In this document: in pieces, positions 33,231 through 42,326 of the stretch
Position numbering within the stretch: the first letter of the stretch is position 1
How the letters are laid out: every line of letters begins with the position of its first letter
Assembly (NCBI GenBank): GCA_012034575.1
Contig: JAAUPF010000012.1
Location: forward strand, 1 to 64,000
Length of the DNA: 64,000 nucleotides
Reading direction: 5' to 3'
Source: Richelia sp. CSU_2_1
GTDB lineage: Bacteria; Cyanobacteriota; Cyanobacteriia; Cyanobacteriales; Microcoleaceae
The notes under the pieces: model-generated
What the model was told of the DNA's origin: nothing
Databases searched by the model: none
What the model saw: the letters and a program-made list of their open reading frames with translations, nothing else
Translations under genes and position numbers: made by a program

Positions 33231-34655
33231 ATGAATCCTATTAAATTCGGTACAGATGGCTGGCGCGGCATTATTGCTGACGATTTTACCTTCGATCGAG
33301 TGGCTTTAGTCGCTCCCCTGGCTGCGCGAGTTCTCGCACAAACCGCCGGCAAAGATGGCAGCAGCGGCACTGTAATTGTCGGTTACGACCGCCGATTTTT
33401 GGCGGAAGATTTTGCGAAAAAAGCTGCCCAAGCCCTCCAAAGCACCGGATTTGACGTGCTGCTGAGCGATTCTTACGCTCCCACTCCGGCTTTTAGTTTG
33501 GCTGCCAAACAATTAAATGCTTTGGGTGCGATCGTCCTGACAGCCAGCCACAATCCGGGCGCATATTTAGGACTGAAAGTCAAGGGTTCCTTTGGCGGTT
33601 CGGTGTCGCCGGAAGTGACGCAGCAGATAGAAGCAAAGTTGGAAAATCCGGTGCCAATTTCCGCAACTCCGGGCAAATTGGAAAGTTTCAATCCTTGGCC
33701 GGCTTACTGCAAAACTCTGCGGGAAACGGTCGATATTGCTGCAATTAAAGAGTCGATCGCTAGCGGCAAAATTACAGTATTTGTAGATGTCATGCACGGT
33801 GCGGCGGCCGGCGGATTGGCTCAAATCTTAGAAGTTCCAGTACAGGAAGTCAATAGCGATCGAGATCCGCTATTTGGCGGCGGTGCTCCCGAACCTTTGC
33901 CGCGCTACCTTTCGCAATTGTTTCGGGTAATGCGCGCTCACCAGCGCCAAAGTTCCGGTTTGTCGATCGGATTTGTATTTGATGGCGATAGCGATCGAAT
34001 TGCTGCGGTTGACGGTAGCGGTAATTTTCTCAGTTCTCAAATCTTAATTCCCATATTAATCGAACACTTAGCTAAACGTCGCGGATTGACGGGAGAAGTG
34101 ATTAAAACAGTCAGCGGTTCTGACATCATTCCTAAAATTGCTAAGCTGTACAATTTGCCTTTATTTGAAACGCCGATCGGCTACAAGTATATAGCCGATC
34201 GAATGCTAACCACTTCTGTTTTAGTCGGCGGCGAAGAGTCGGGAGGAATTGGCTACGGCACGCACATTCCCGAACGCGATGCTTTACTGTCAGCCCTGTA
34301 TTTGTTAGAAGCTGTTGTGAAATCCGGGGAAGATTTGAGCGATATTTACCGCCGCTTGCAGCAAGAAACTGGGTTTAATTCAGCTTACGATCGCATTGAC
34401 TTGCATTTGGCTAATATGGAAGAACGATCGCGCCTGCTTGGTCTGTTGGAGAATCAACCTTTAACAGAAATAGCCGGAAAATCGGTGGTCGATTGCAACA
34501 AAGTTGACGGCTATAAATTCCGTTTGGCTGACTCAAGTTGGCTGTTAATTCGGTTTAGCGGAACTGAACCTGTGTTGCGGCTGTATTCGGAAGCGGCGAC
34601 GTTGAAAGAGGTGATGCAAAACTTGAATTGGGCAAAAAGCTGGGCGCAGAATTGA
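33231..34655 (+). CDS. Phosphoglucomutase/phosphomannomutase family protein
   Basis: Alpha-D-phosphohexomutase, interconverting hexose 1- and 6-phosphates. The 474-residue protein has 'FGTDGWRGIIADDFTFDRV' at the start, the catalytic phosphoserine loop 'LTASHNPGAYLGLKVKG' near residue 105, the magnesium loop 'FVFDGDSDRIAAVDGSGNF' near 250, the sugar-binding 'GGEESGGIGYGTH' near 340 and the phosphate-binding 'IRFSGTEPVLRLY' near 445. All four functional loops are intact. Substrate preference (glucose, mannose or both) cannot be read from this. It is divergent from the guanidine operon across a gap that holds that operon's promoter. Confidence 0.93.
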   Translation: MNPIKFGTDGWRGIIADDFTFDRVALVAPLAARVLAQTAGKDGSSGTVIVGYDRRFLAEDFAKKAAQALQSTGFDVLLSDSYAPTPAFSLAAKQLNALGAIVLTASHNPGAYLGLKVKGSFGGSVSPEVTQQIEAKLENPVPISATPGKLESFNPWPAYCKTLRETVDIAAIKESIASGKITVFVDVMHGAAAGGLAQILEVPVQEVNSDRDPLFGGGAPEPLPRYLSQLFRVMRAHQRQSSGLSIGFVFDGDSDRIAAVDGSGNFLSSQILIPILIEHLAKRRGLTGEVIKTVSGSDIIPKIAKLYNLPLFETPIGYKYIADRMLTTSVLVGGEESGGIGYGTHIPERDALLSALYLLEAVVKSGEDLSDIYRRLQQETGFNSAYDRIDLHLANMEERSRLLGLLENQPLTEIAGKSVVDCNKVDGYKFRLADSSWLLIRFSGTEPVLRLYSEAATLKEVMQNLNWAKSWAQN

Positions 34656-35032
34656 GCTGACTTGGGACAGCAGATGAAAGCGCGTGAATGCAGGTGAATT
34701 GCCTCTATCCTACTTGTGTTGTAAAATTGTCTTTTTGGTAATTGATAATTACTAATTGCTAAGGAGTTTTGAGTTTTCAATTTTGAGTTTTGAGTTAAAG
34801 ATAGTTTTTAATTCAAAACTCAGAACTCAAAACTGAGAGCTCATACTTGCCCCAATCCGCTCAACTCTCAACGATCGACGATCGAGTATCTATTCTCTTT
34901 GAGGAGCCAAACATTCTTGAATATTATCCAAGCATTGCTGCATAGCTTTTTGTTAATAAATATGTTACCGCTTGTGGTAAAATTTCCATCGAGCGCCATC
35001 GCCTTAGGGTCAAGTCAAGAAAAATAGAAGCA
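34656..35032. other. Intergenic region with inverted GTTTTGA / AAAACTC STRRs
   Basis: Units of GAGTTTT(GA) at 34764-34800 and their complement CAAAACTC at 34815-34835 can pair into a hairpin. The rest shows no gene or RNA that I recognise. Confidence 0.6.
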
Positions 35033-36368
35033 ATGCTAACAATTCGCCATTTAACAGCCGGAATACATACAATTCTACTAGCACTTGTTGCAGGATGTGC
35101 CGCTACTGGCTCGTCACAAATTCCTGCGACCTACTCCTGCCCCTGTCGCCGAAATTTCCCCCCCACCCGCCCCCAAAGTCGATCGGCCCTTAACTGTCTC
35201 TGCAAGCAATCCCGAAACAACAGCAAATACCAAAATTCAAGCATACCTCAACGACCTGGTAGCGCAAGGTTACGCTAAAGAAAATCAAGGAGTTTGGATG
35301 CAATCTGGCAATACTTTATTAGCCAACCATCAAGGCACAATTCCCCTACCAGCCGCTTCAATTACCAAAGTAGCAACGTCTTTAGTAGTCCTGCAAAAAT
35401 ACGGACCGGAACATGAATTCATCACCTTAGTGGGAACCAACGGGCGTTTAGAAAATGGAGTTTTAAAAGGCGATTTAATTATTCAAGGAAGCGAAGATCC
35501 ATTTTTTGTTTGGGAAGAATCGATCGCCCTCGGCAATGCTTTAAATAAAAAGGGCATCAAGCGAGTCACCGGCAACCTGATAATTGCAGGTAAATTCTAC
35601 ATGAATTTTGAACTCGATCCGCTCAAGTCTGGAGAATTACTCAAACAAGGATTGAACAGTCAAATCTGGCCTGCAGAAGCCGCCACCCAATATCAAACAC
35701 TGCCGCCAAATACCCCGAAACCAGAAGTAATAATTGACGGTAACGTACAAGTTTCGCAATCACCTCAAGTTAACGCGCAACCCTTAGTAAAACATTACTC
35801 TTTGCCGCTTGCCGAACTGATCAAAAAAATGAATCAGTACAGCAACAACCCGATGGCAGATATGCTAGCAGATACCGCCGGCGGCGCAAAAACAGTCGCG
35901 CAAAAAGCAGCAGCAGCAACAGGAGTTCCCCCTGCAGAAATTCAACTCGTCAACGGTTCCGGTTTGAGCGAAGAAAACCGCATTTCTCCCCGCGCCGCCT
36001 GCGCTTTATTTTTAGCATTGGAACGCGAACTCAAGCCATACAACATGACAGTTGCTGATGTTTTAACTGTTGTTGGCAAAGATAAAGGTATACTGTCAGA
36101 AAGGCCTTTGCCAAAGTTAGCAGTAATCAAATCGGGAACTTTGGATAACGTCAGCGCTTTGGGGGGCGGGCTACCGACTCAGAAACAAGAAACAGTTTGG
36201 TTTGCGATTATGAATGGAGGCGCGAATGTGGAGCAATTTCGCACTCAGCAAGAAGTTTTGCTAAAAAGCTTTTTGAATGAATGGGGCAGCGTTCAAGCGT
36301 CACCGGCGGAGTTAACGCCGAATCCTGCTAGAAATAGCAAGGTTTCTCGCAGCGAAATCGTTCAATAA
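35033..36368 (+). CDS. D-alanyl-D-alanine carboxypeptidase/endopeptidase (PBP4/DacB family), frameshifted near the 5' end
   Basis: Periplasmic penicillin-binding protein acting on peptidoglycan. The main frame (from about 35133) has the active-site SxxK 'AASITKVATSL', an SxN-type 'YSNNPMADML', the 'VNGSGLSEENRISPRA' block and the KSGT triad in 'AVIKSGTLDNVSALGG'. The export signal is in another frame: ATG 35033 encodes MLTIRHLTAGIHTILLALV then the lipobox LVAGC. The two frames would join as 'SSQIPAT-TPAPVAE' if one base near 35132 (GACC-T-ACT) were removed. So it is either a recent mutation or a sequencing error; without the fix the enzyme would lack a signal peptide. Confidence 0.85.
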
Positions 36369-36479
36369 TATTTCAATACCAGCGGCTCTCGTTTTTCCAA
36401 ATACCAGGTCGATCGCACTCGTAGGATTCAAATATAGCAGGTTTATAAAGTACGCCCGTTTATCGAACCATCCTCGCAA

Positions 36480-36500
36480 GGACACGGCATTGCCGTGTCC
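36480..36500. repeat. Palindrome GGACACGGCA-N-TGCCGTGTCC, copy 2
   Basis: Matches the copy at 10887-10907 except for the central base, and is again followed by CTAC. Confidence 0.7.
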
Positions 36501-36600
36501 CTACCTGCGATATTTCTTTACCTCTGCAACCGGAAACTATATTACTTTCTTATTCCTTCTTTCCTCTTCCCTCTAAATACCCTTCGCGAGCTCTTAATAA

Positions 36601-36918
36601 GGATTTTTTAATGATTACTTCGGCGATTTCCTTTATCAAGCCTTCTTAATTTTGCTAATTGTTTTCATATTCCCGCGATTTTCTGCGAGTAAAACTGCCT
36701 TGGGAGTTTTTATTTTTAACTGCATCATTGAGTTTAGTCAATTGTGGCATCCTCCTTTTTTGCGAGGGATTCGCGCTACTTTATTCGGGCGCTTGTTCCT
36801 CGGCAGCGGCTTTGCTTGGGAGTATTTTATTGGTTATATTTTAGGATGTATTTTGGGGTGGATTTTGGTAGTTAGACTGCAAGAAAAAATCCCCCGATGC
36901 GGAGATGTTAAGCAGTAA
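36601..36918 (+). pseudogene. DUF2809-like membrane protein, 5' part frameshifted
   Basis: The frame encodes 'NDYFGDFLYQAFLILLIVF', then 'AIEFSQLW'-type 'NCIIEFSQLWHPPFLRGIRATLFGRLFLGSGFAWEYFIGYILG', a pattern of small four-helix DUF2809 proteins. Upstream, another frame reads 'KYPSRALNKDF' and would join it if the T-run at 36604-36609 had one more T. No start codon precedes the conserved part in its own frame (first ATG-like start at 36652 loses the first helix). Function unknown. The defect is either real decay or a homopolymer error. Confidence 0.55.
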
Positions 36919-36961
36919 GGTGCGCAGTGCGCACCTACAGATAGAGTGCGCAGTGCGCACC
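36919..36961. repeat. Tandem pair of GGTGCGCA palindromes
   Basis: Two copies of (G)GTGCGCAGTGCGCACC separated by TACAGATAGA. The spacer TACAGATAGA recurs after the second copy, so a 27-bp unit is duplicated. Confidence 0.75.
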
Positions 36962-37008
36962 ATACAGATAGAATAACTTCCACGACTGTTTAACTCGATC
37001 GCAGATTT

Positions 37009-38082
37009 TTAACGCGGATCTATCGCCCTTGCTACTACAATTCCCGTAGCATTTTCCACTCTGCTAATATACCTGTGCAAATCGTCAGCAACTGTCACCT
37101 CTCCCGCAGGCGAAGCGTGAATCAAACCAATATTCCCGCCAGCATTCCGATAAGCAAAACCAGTGTGCGTTACATCCAATCCTTTAATATCAGTAGCTAC
37201 TGCTACAATGTCCCCCGGCTTTAACTGAGAATAAACGCTTTTTATCCGATTTGTCGGGATATAACTCATCGTATTTTTTGCTAAATCCGCTTCGACACCA
37301 ACCCTGCATTGATAAGTTGCTTCGTCGCGAGCCATTTGCGGGTAACTGCTGCGGTGCTGGCTCATGAAATTCAGCTTTTTATCCATCGGTATACCGCCGA
37401 GTTGAGCCGTGATATTTTCTACAGTTTGCCGTTTTTGATTGTCGCCTATCCATTCAGAAAAATAGTGCAAGCGGCTGCAATAACCGTTCATTTTCCCGTT
37501 GCTATACCGCTGTTCTTCGATGCGGCGGACAAAATTTTGGTAGTTGTAATCTTTGACTGCGATGCCGCGGGATAGGGCGAGTACGGTTTCTACAAACAAA
37601 ACGCAATCAAATTTATTCAAAGTGACAATTAATTTTTCTTCGTTGGACTTGTCGAGCAAACCTTCAGCATAGGGTTTTCCCAAGAAATTATCGGCGATTG
37701 CCTGTACTATTTCTCCCATCGATCGACCGTACAAATTATGCTTTTGTGCGTATTCTATCACTCGATCGAATCGCGCTAGGTCTTCAGATTGTGCTATGAT
37801 TTCTGTATCGCGGTTGTGGGGTTCCGATCGACCGGTCAACACATCTAGCAATTGAACATAGGAAATTGCAGGCGGATTCTTTAAGTCCCAAAACAAACTG
37901 CTGGAATTTAAATTATTTGGCTGTTGAGTTGTTTCCAGATTGGGTGTATCTCTACTGGCAAAAGTGCGATCGGCAGCAACAGCAGCAGTCGGAAATTCAG
38001 ATGCCGCCAGCGGGAAAATTGCAGCACTATTAATACTGGCGATCGCAAATCCCAAAACAGCCAAAAACACAAACTTTCTCAT
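37009..38082 (-). CDS. Secreted DUF1460 (N-acetylmuramoyl-L-alanine amidase-like) protein
   Basis: The C-terminal ~250 residues follow the DUF1460 pattern, a NlpC/P60-like fold: 'ADNFLGKPYAEGLL', the putative catalytic cysteine in 'LNKFDCVLFVETVLAL', 'EWIGDNQKR', and a histidine in 'KGLDVTHTGFAYR' followed by 'LIHASPAGEVTV'. The Cys/His arrangement supports a cysteine peptidase/amidase acting on cell wall peptides. The N-terminus has a signal peptide (MRKFVFLAVLGFAIASINSA). I chose the ATG at 38082; a TTG at 38106 is possible. It lies near two other wall-related serine hydrolases. Confidence 0.8.
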   Translation of the reverse strand: MRKFVFLAVLGFAIASINSAAIFPLAASEFPTAAVAADRTFASRDTPNLETTQQPNNLNSSSLFWDLKNPPAISYVQLLDVLTGRSEPHNRDTEIIAQSEDLARFDRVIEYAQKHNLYGRSMGEIVQAIADNFLGKPYAEGLLDKSNEEKLIVTLNKFDCVLFVETVLALSRGIAVKDYNYQNFVRRIEEQRYSNGKMNGYCSRLHYFSEWIGDNQKRQTVENITAQLGGIPMDKKLNFMSQHRSSYPQMARDEATYQCRVGVEADLAKNTMSYIPTNRIKSVYSQLKPGDIVAVATDIKGLDVTHTGFAYRNAGGNIGLIHASPAGEVTVADDLHRYISRVENATGIVVARAIDPR

Positions 38083-38261
38083 ATTTTTTAACGGATTTTG
38101 CTTCAAGTCAGTGTTATCCTAGAATTTTTACAATCAACAGAAGCACCAATCCGCCCAGCAGACATCTAAAACCGGCAAAGCGGAATCGATCGGCACAGTT
38201 GCCATTTACGCGCCGACCTATTATAAACTGAACGTGCGAATTTGATATCCCACCCCCAAGC

Positions 38262-39634
38262 ATGGAAATCGACAACCGATACCCCGAGATACGCCGCCAA
38301 CGCCGCCCAACGCCGCCCCAACGCCCTCAAATACAGCCCCAACGCTACAAACAGCCCCAACGCATCGATCCGGCTAAATACCAACAACCCCTACTCCCCC
38401 AACGCATCGATCCGGCTAAATACCAACAACCCGCACAGCCCGAACCCCCCGATCCGGCTAAATACCAAAACAGCGCCCTCAAGTCAAATACCGCCGCCGT
38501 TTGAGGAATAAGTTTTCTGGTCTAAAATACCGCAACATCTTGTCTTTAATTATTGGGGCGATCGCGATCGGTTGGATCGTTACATTACCATTTAGATTGC
38601 GCCGCCCTCCGGAACCGCCAATTATCGCAACTCAAGAAGTAATCTCGCCCCCCCCAGTCGCTGAAATATCGGAAAATGTCCCCCCTCAGGATGATGGGAC
38701 TTTTACTTACAATCTCAAAACACCTCCCAGTCCAGTTTACTCTCAAGAATTGCAGCTCATTGTTGATGGAGCTATCAAGATTGCGGCTGACAAACAACTG
38801 CCTGTAGAACCCCTATCAATTACGTTAATCGATGTCAGCAATGCTCAGAAACACACCTTCGCCGGCTATCAAAACCAAAACCTCAGATTTCCTGCCAGCG
38901 TTGCCAAATTATTTTGGATGGCTGCTTTTTACTCAGCGTTAGAAAAAGGAAAAATCGAGAAGAAAGAATCTGCATTTACTTCCGATTTAGAACAAATGAT
39001 GCGCATCTCCAACAACGATGCAGCCAGCCGCATTTTAGACAAAATCACAGATACCAAATCTGGCGGAAGATTGGCAGGAGACGAGTTAGAAATCTGGCTG
39101 GAAAAGCGCCGCCAAATTAACACTTTTTTCCAAGCAGCAGGTTACGAAAATATCAGGATCAGTACCAAAAACTATCCGATTTACTATTTAAGGCAAGAAC
39201 AGCCAGCAGGTCGCGATTTGCAATTGCGGGGCGATCCTTCCCAGCCCATTCGCAATCAAGTAACTACCGATCAAGCTGCCCGATTGATCTACGAAATTTA
39301 TACCAGACAATCTGTTTCCAGCACCGCCAGCCGCAAAATGGCTTACTTGCTTACCAGAGACTTAAACCCCAAGGCTTGGAGAAACGATCCGATTAATCCC
39401 ATCAAAGGATTTCTTGGCGAATCTTTACCAGCCAATATTTATTTTGGCTCTAAAGTAGGCTATACTTCCAAATCTCGGACTGAAGCAGCATTTGTCAGAA
39501 CTTTAGACGATCGAGCGATTTATATCTTAGTAATTTTTGCCGACGATCGAGCTTATTCTAGGGACGAAACCATATTTCCAGCAATGTCTAAATACGTGTT
39601 CGACAGGCTAAATTCTCGCGGTCCAAGTCGTTAA
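38262..39634 (+). CDS. Membrane-anchored beta-lactamase-like serine hydrolase, frameshifted in the Pro/Gln-rich head
   Basis: The body (frame from about 38471) has one membrane anchor ('NILSLIIGAIAIGWIVTLPF') and a class A beta-lactamase/PBP-like domain: SxxK 'PASVAKLFWMAAFY', SxN in 'RISNNDAASRIL', and K-x-G in 'GSKVGYTSKSRTEAAFV'. The head starts at ATG 38262 with a Pro/Gln/Arg-rich cytoplasmic segment containing three copies of 'PxRIDPAKYQQP'. That frame stops at 38504. The two frames join ('DPAKYQ-KQRPQVKYRRRLRNKF') if the A-run at 38467-38470 had one more A. A TTG at 38501 could start the body alone. Role probably in wall metabolism; substrate unknown. Confidence 0.8.
38356..38470 (+). 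repeat. In-frame 39-42 bp direct repeats (CGCATCGATCCGGCTAAATACC)
   Basis: Three copies of the core ATCGATCCGGCTAAATACCA at about 38364, 38405 and (as CCCGATCCGGCTAAATACCA) 38448, translated as DPAKYQ, within the head of the serine hydrolase. Confidence 0.85.
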
Positions 39635-39644
39635 ATAGTCGATC

Positions 39645-39836
39645 GTTGATAGTTGATAGTTGATAGTTGACAGTTGACAGTTGACAGTTGATAGTCGATA
39701 GTTGACAGTTGACAGTTGATAGTGCGAGCGTCCCCGCTCGCGAACAGTTTACCAATTACCAATTACCAATTACCAATTACCAATTACCAATTACCAATTA
39801 CCAATTACCAATTACCAATTACCAATTACCAATTAC
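39645..39836. repeat. Two STRR blocks (GTTGATA/GTTGACA and CAATTAC)
   Basis: Units of AGTTGAC/AGTTGAT at 39645-39721, then thirteen or so perfect CCAATTA units at 39751-39836. The open frames on the plus strand here (39709-40083, 39716-39943) are translated repeats. Confidence 0.9.
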
Positions 39837-39848
39837 CGCCGCCTCAAA

Positions 39849-40370
39849 TCAATATCCTTCCGGACCGATCGTGGTACGATCGCACTCAGCATCGGCTAAA
39901 TCTGCCCCGCGCGATCGAAATAAATTGCAGCCTGCTAATTTAGCTTTTGTTAACTTCGCTTGCTCCAAATTAGCTCTTCTCAAATCGGCATTGCTCAAAT
40001 CGGCGTTGCTCAAATCGGCATTGTACAAATCTGCACCTCGCAAATTAGCTCCCTGCAAATTTGTACCTTGGAGATTCGCATGACGCAAATTCGCTCTCGA
40101 TAAATTCGCTCCCGATAAATTTGCTCCCGACAAATTCGCTTGATAAAGTTGAACATCGCCCATTTCTGCATCTTGTAATTGAGCTTTGCCAAGATTGGCT
40201 TGGCTGAGATTTCCGTAAGGCATATAAGCCCCCACCAGAACGCTACCGGAAAGATTTATTTCTTGCAAATCTGCTTGAAACAAGTTATCTCCACTCAAAT
40301 CGACGGCGTTAAAGTTTCGCTTCCCCTCAGCATACTGAGCGAGCAATTCCTCACCGCTTAGCTTGTGCAT
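39849..40370 (-). CDS. Pentapeptide repeat protein
   Basis: A 173-residue cytosolic protein. After a head 'MHKLSGEELLAQYAEGKRNF' it is built of A(D/N)LxX pentapeptides for about 25 turns, for example 'ANLSGANLSGANLSRANLRHA' pattern through residues 25-160, forming a right-handed quadrilateral beta-helix. Such proteins are abundant in cyanobacteria and mostly without a known role. I chose the ATG at 40370, preceded by AGGTG at suitable spacing. A GTG at 40439 would add 23 residues. STRRs lie directly after the stop. Confidence 0.88.
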   Translation of the reverse strand: MHKLSGEELLAQYAEGKRNFNAVDLSGDNLFQADLQEINLSGSVLVGAYMPYGNLSQANLGKAQLQDAEMGDVQLYQANLSGANLSGANLSRANLRHANLQGTNLQGANLRGADLYNADLSNADLSNADLRRANLEQAKLTKAKLAGCNLFRSRGADLADAECDRTTIGPEGY

Positions 40371-40672
40371 TTTCACCTGCTTTGAAAAATCTACCCAAAC
40401 CCGACTAAAGTTATCTTTAATCGCAGTTCGGCTTGACACTTAAGTCAAATTCTTGAGAACGACAGCCACTGCTGCCAATCCATCACAAAAACTAATCTTT
40501 GTTATTTTGCGTATTTATACTTAGTCACATTTTTTATGTTAAGCTTGTGTAACGGAAATTGAAGTTTTTCTAAGACTTTTTTTATATTTGTGAATTTATG
40601 GTTTGCCCTGCCAGCAGGCAGCCAACAGTGTCAAGATCGATCGAGAAACCACAGCGCCTCTCCTTGTAACCT

Positions 40673-42211
40673 ATGCCATCTGTTCCTCCATCCATAGCCC
40701 AGCACTACCACGAACGAACGAAATATCACCCTGAAACCATTGCTGCTAAAAGCAAAGACATAGATTGGGAACAGCAACCCGTTCCGTTCAAAGAATACAA
40801 AATTGGAGCGTCTTTCGACCTCAAGCCTTACTTAAAAAACCCATCCCAAGGCGGGGAAGCCGATAGAGACAGTAGCGAGCTGTACCGACTGTCCCGCTTG
40901 CTGCTGTGCAGCTACGGCTTGACGGCCAAAGTAGAGACAGTGGACGGCAGCTCGCTGTATTTGCGGGCGGCACCGTCGGCCGGAGGGCTGTACCCGGCAG
41001 AAATTTATATAATATCCCGCGGCACGCCACACTTGCCACCGGGACTGTACAACTATCAGTGCAGGACTCATTCGCTGGTGCGATTTTGGGACAGCCAAGT
41101 TTGGCAGGCGCTGCAAGCCGGTTGTTTTTGGTCGCCAGCATTGGAAAATACCAAACTCGCGATCGCGATTACCACTGTTTTTTTCCGTTCTTCCTGGCGT
41201 TACGAAGACCGGGCTTACCGGCGAATTTTCTTAGATACGGGTCATTTACTGGGAAACATCGAGTTAGCTTGCGCCCTCAACGATTACCGACCTCACGCGA
41301 TCGGAGGATTCGCCGATGCAGCGATTAATGAATTGCTTTACCTCGACTCGGAACAGGAAGGAGCGATCTGTATAATTGCTTTAGCCGACTTGCTAGATAT
41401 CGATCAAAACTTGCCCAAAACCCGCACGGCTTTGCCGGGAAATATTGCAACTAACTACCCGAAAATTTCCGAAGGTCAGCTTTTAGGATACCTCCACAAA
41501 GCTACCCAGTTAGAGTCGGATACTTCCGGTCCGGAGGGCTGGAAGTTCGACGAAAGTGAAGGGCAATTAGAGGACAAATACAATTTGCCTTTCTGCACGA
41601 AAGTATCCACCGTCACCCCCTCAATTCATTGGGGATTCAAGCTGGAAAATTTAGAAAATACTATTCTGAAACGGCGTTCCACCCGCGCCTATACGGGTGC
41701 TTCCTTGAGCCTGCGCGAACTGCTAGCCCTGCTCGATTTTACTTACCAGCCCCACCACTACACCGACCAAGGATTAGACACTGCTCCAGATTATTTCGAC
41801 TTGAGTTTAATCGAGACTTTTATCGCAGTTTCTGCCGTGACGGGTTTGGAAGAAGGATGCTATTATTATGCTCCCAAAGCTCAAGAATTGCGGCAAATTC
41901 GGTTTAAAAATTTTCGCAAAGAACTGCACTATTTGTGTTTGGGGCAAGAATTGGGGCGGGATGCGGGGGCGGTGCTGTTTCACACGGCGGACTTGAAAAA
42001 AGGAGTAGAAAAATACGGCGATCGAGTTTACCGATATTTGCACATGGATGCGGGTCATTTGGGTCAGCGATTGAATTTAGCAGCCATACAATTGCGTTTG
42101 GGTGTCAGCGGTATCGCCGGCTTTTTTGACGATCTCGTCAATGAAGTTCTCGGCATTCCTACTGACGAAGCAGTGCTTTATATTACAACTTTTGGAAAAG
42201 CTCGATCGTGA
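40673..42211 (+). CDS. SagB/ThcOx-family tandem nitroreductase-like oxidoreductase
   Basis: A 512-residue protein with two FMN-dependent nitroreductase-type halves. The first (about residues 70-250) shows 'LRAAPSAGGLYPAEIYIIS' and 'YRRIFLDTGHLLGNIELAC'. The second (about 325-505) shows 'LKRRSTRAYTGASLSLRELLALL' and 'YRYLHMDAGHLGQRLNLAAIQL'. In the SagB family such enzymes oxidise azolines to azoles in RiPP toxins, but tandem-domain versions also occur in cyanobacteria outside RiPP clusters. No YcaO cyclodehydratase or small precursor gene is seen nearby, so that role is not supported here. Start ATG 40673. The next gene is convergent. Confidence 0.85.
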   Translation: MPSVPPSIAQHYHERTKYHPETIAAKSKDIDWEQQPVPFKEYKIGASFDLKPYLKNPSQGGEADRDSSELYRLSRLLLCSYGLTAKVETVDGSSLYLRAAPSAGGLYPAEIYIISRGTPHLPPGLYNYQCRTHSLVRFWDSQVWQALQAGCFWSPALENTKLAIAITTVFFRSSWRYEDRAYRRIFLDTGHLLGNIELACALNDYRPHAIGGFADAAINELLYLDSEQEGAICIIALADLLDIDQNLPKTRTALPGNIATNYPKISEGQLLGYLHKATQLESDTSGPEGWKFDESEGQLEDKYNLPFCTKVSTVTPSIHWGFKLENLENTILKRRSTRAYTGASLSLRELLALLDFTYQPHHYTDQGLDTAPDYFDLSLIETFIAVSAVTGLEEGCYYYAPKAQELRQIRFKNFRKELHYLCLGQELGRDAGAVLFHTADLKKGVEKYGDRVYRYLHMDAGHLGQRLNLAAIQLRLGVSGIAGFFDDLVNEVLGIPTDEAVLYITTFGKARS

Positions 42212-42223
42212 CCAGGAAGAGGG

Positions 42224-42326
42224 AGAGAATGGGGGAGGGGGAGAGTGGGAGAGGGGGAGAGTGGGAGAATTCCCAATTCCCAACTGTCAACTGTCAACTG
42301 TCAACTATCAACTATCAACTGTCAAC
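42224..42326. repeat. STRRs (GGGGGAGAG-type and TCAACTG)
   Basis: G/A-rich units (GGGAGAGGGGGAGAGTG) at 42224-42270, then TCAACTG units at 42283-42326. The last unit overlaps the C-terminal codons and stop of the acetyltransferase gene. Confidence 0.8.

Noticed and set aside
38242-38511. 89-residue plus-strand frame overlapping the serine hydrolase head
   Set aside because: Alternative frame of the same in-frame repeat; the 38262 frame has the ATG and matches the Pro/Gln-rich head expected for this kind of protein.
39751-39836. CRISPR-like appearance of tandem repeats
   Set aside because: The units are contiguous 7-bp repeats without spacers; this is an STRR, and no cas genes are present.
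39709-40083. 124-residue plus-strand open frame (ITNYQLP repeats)
   Set aside because: Translation of the CCAATTA STRR followed by the antisense of the pentapeptide gene.
40673-42211. RiPP (azole toxin) biosynthetic cluster suggested by SagB-like enzyme
   Set aside because: No YcaO cyclodehydratase, precursor peptide or exporter gene lies nearby.
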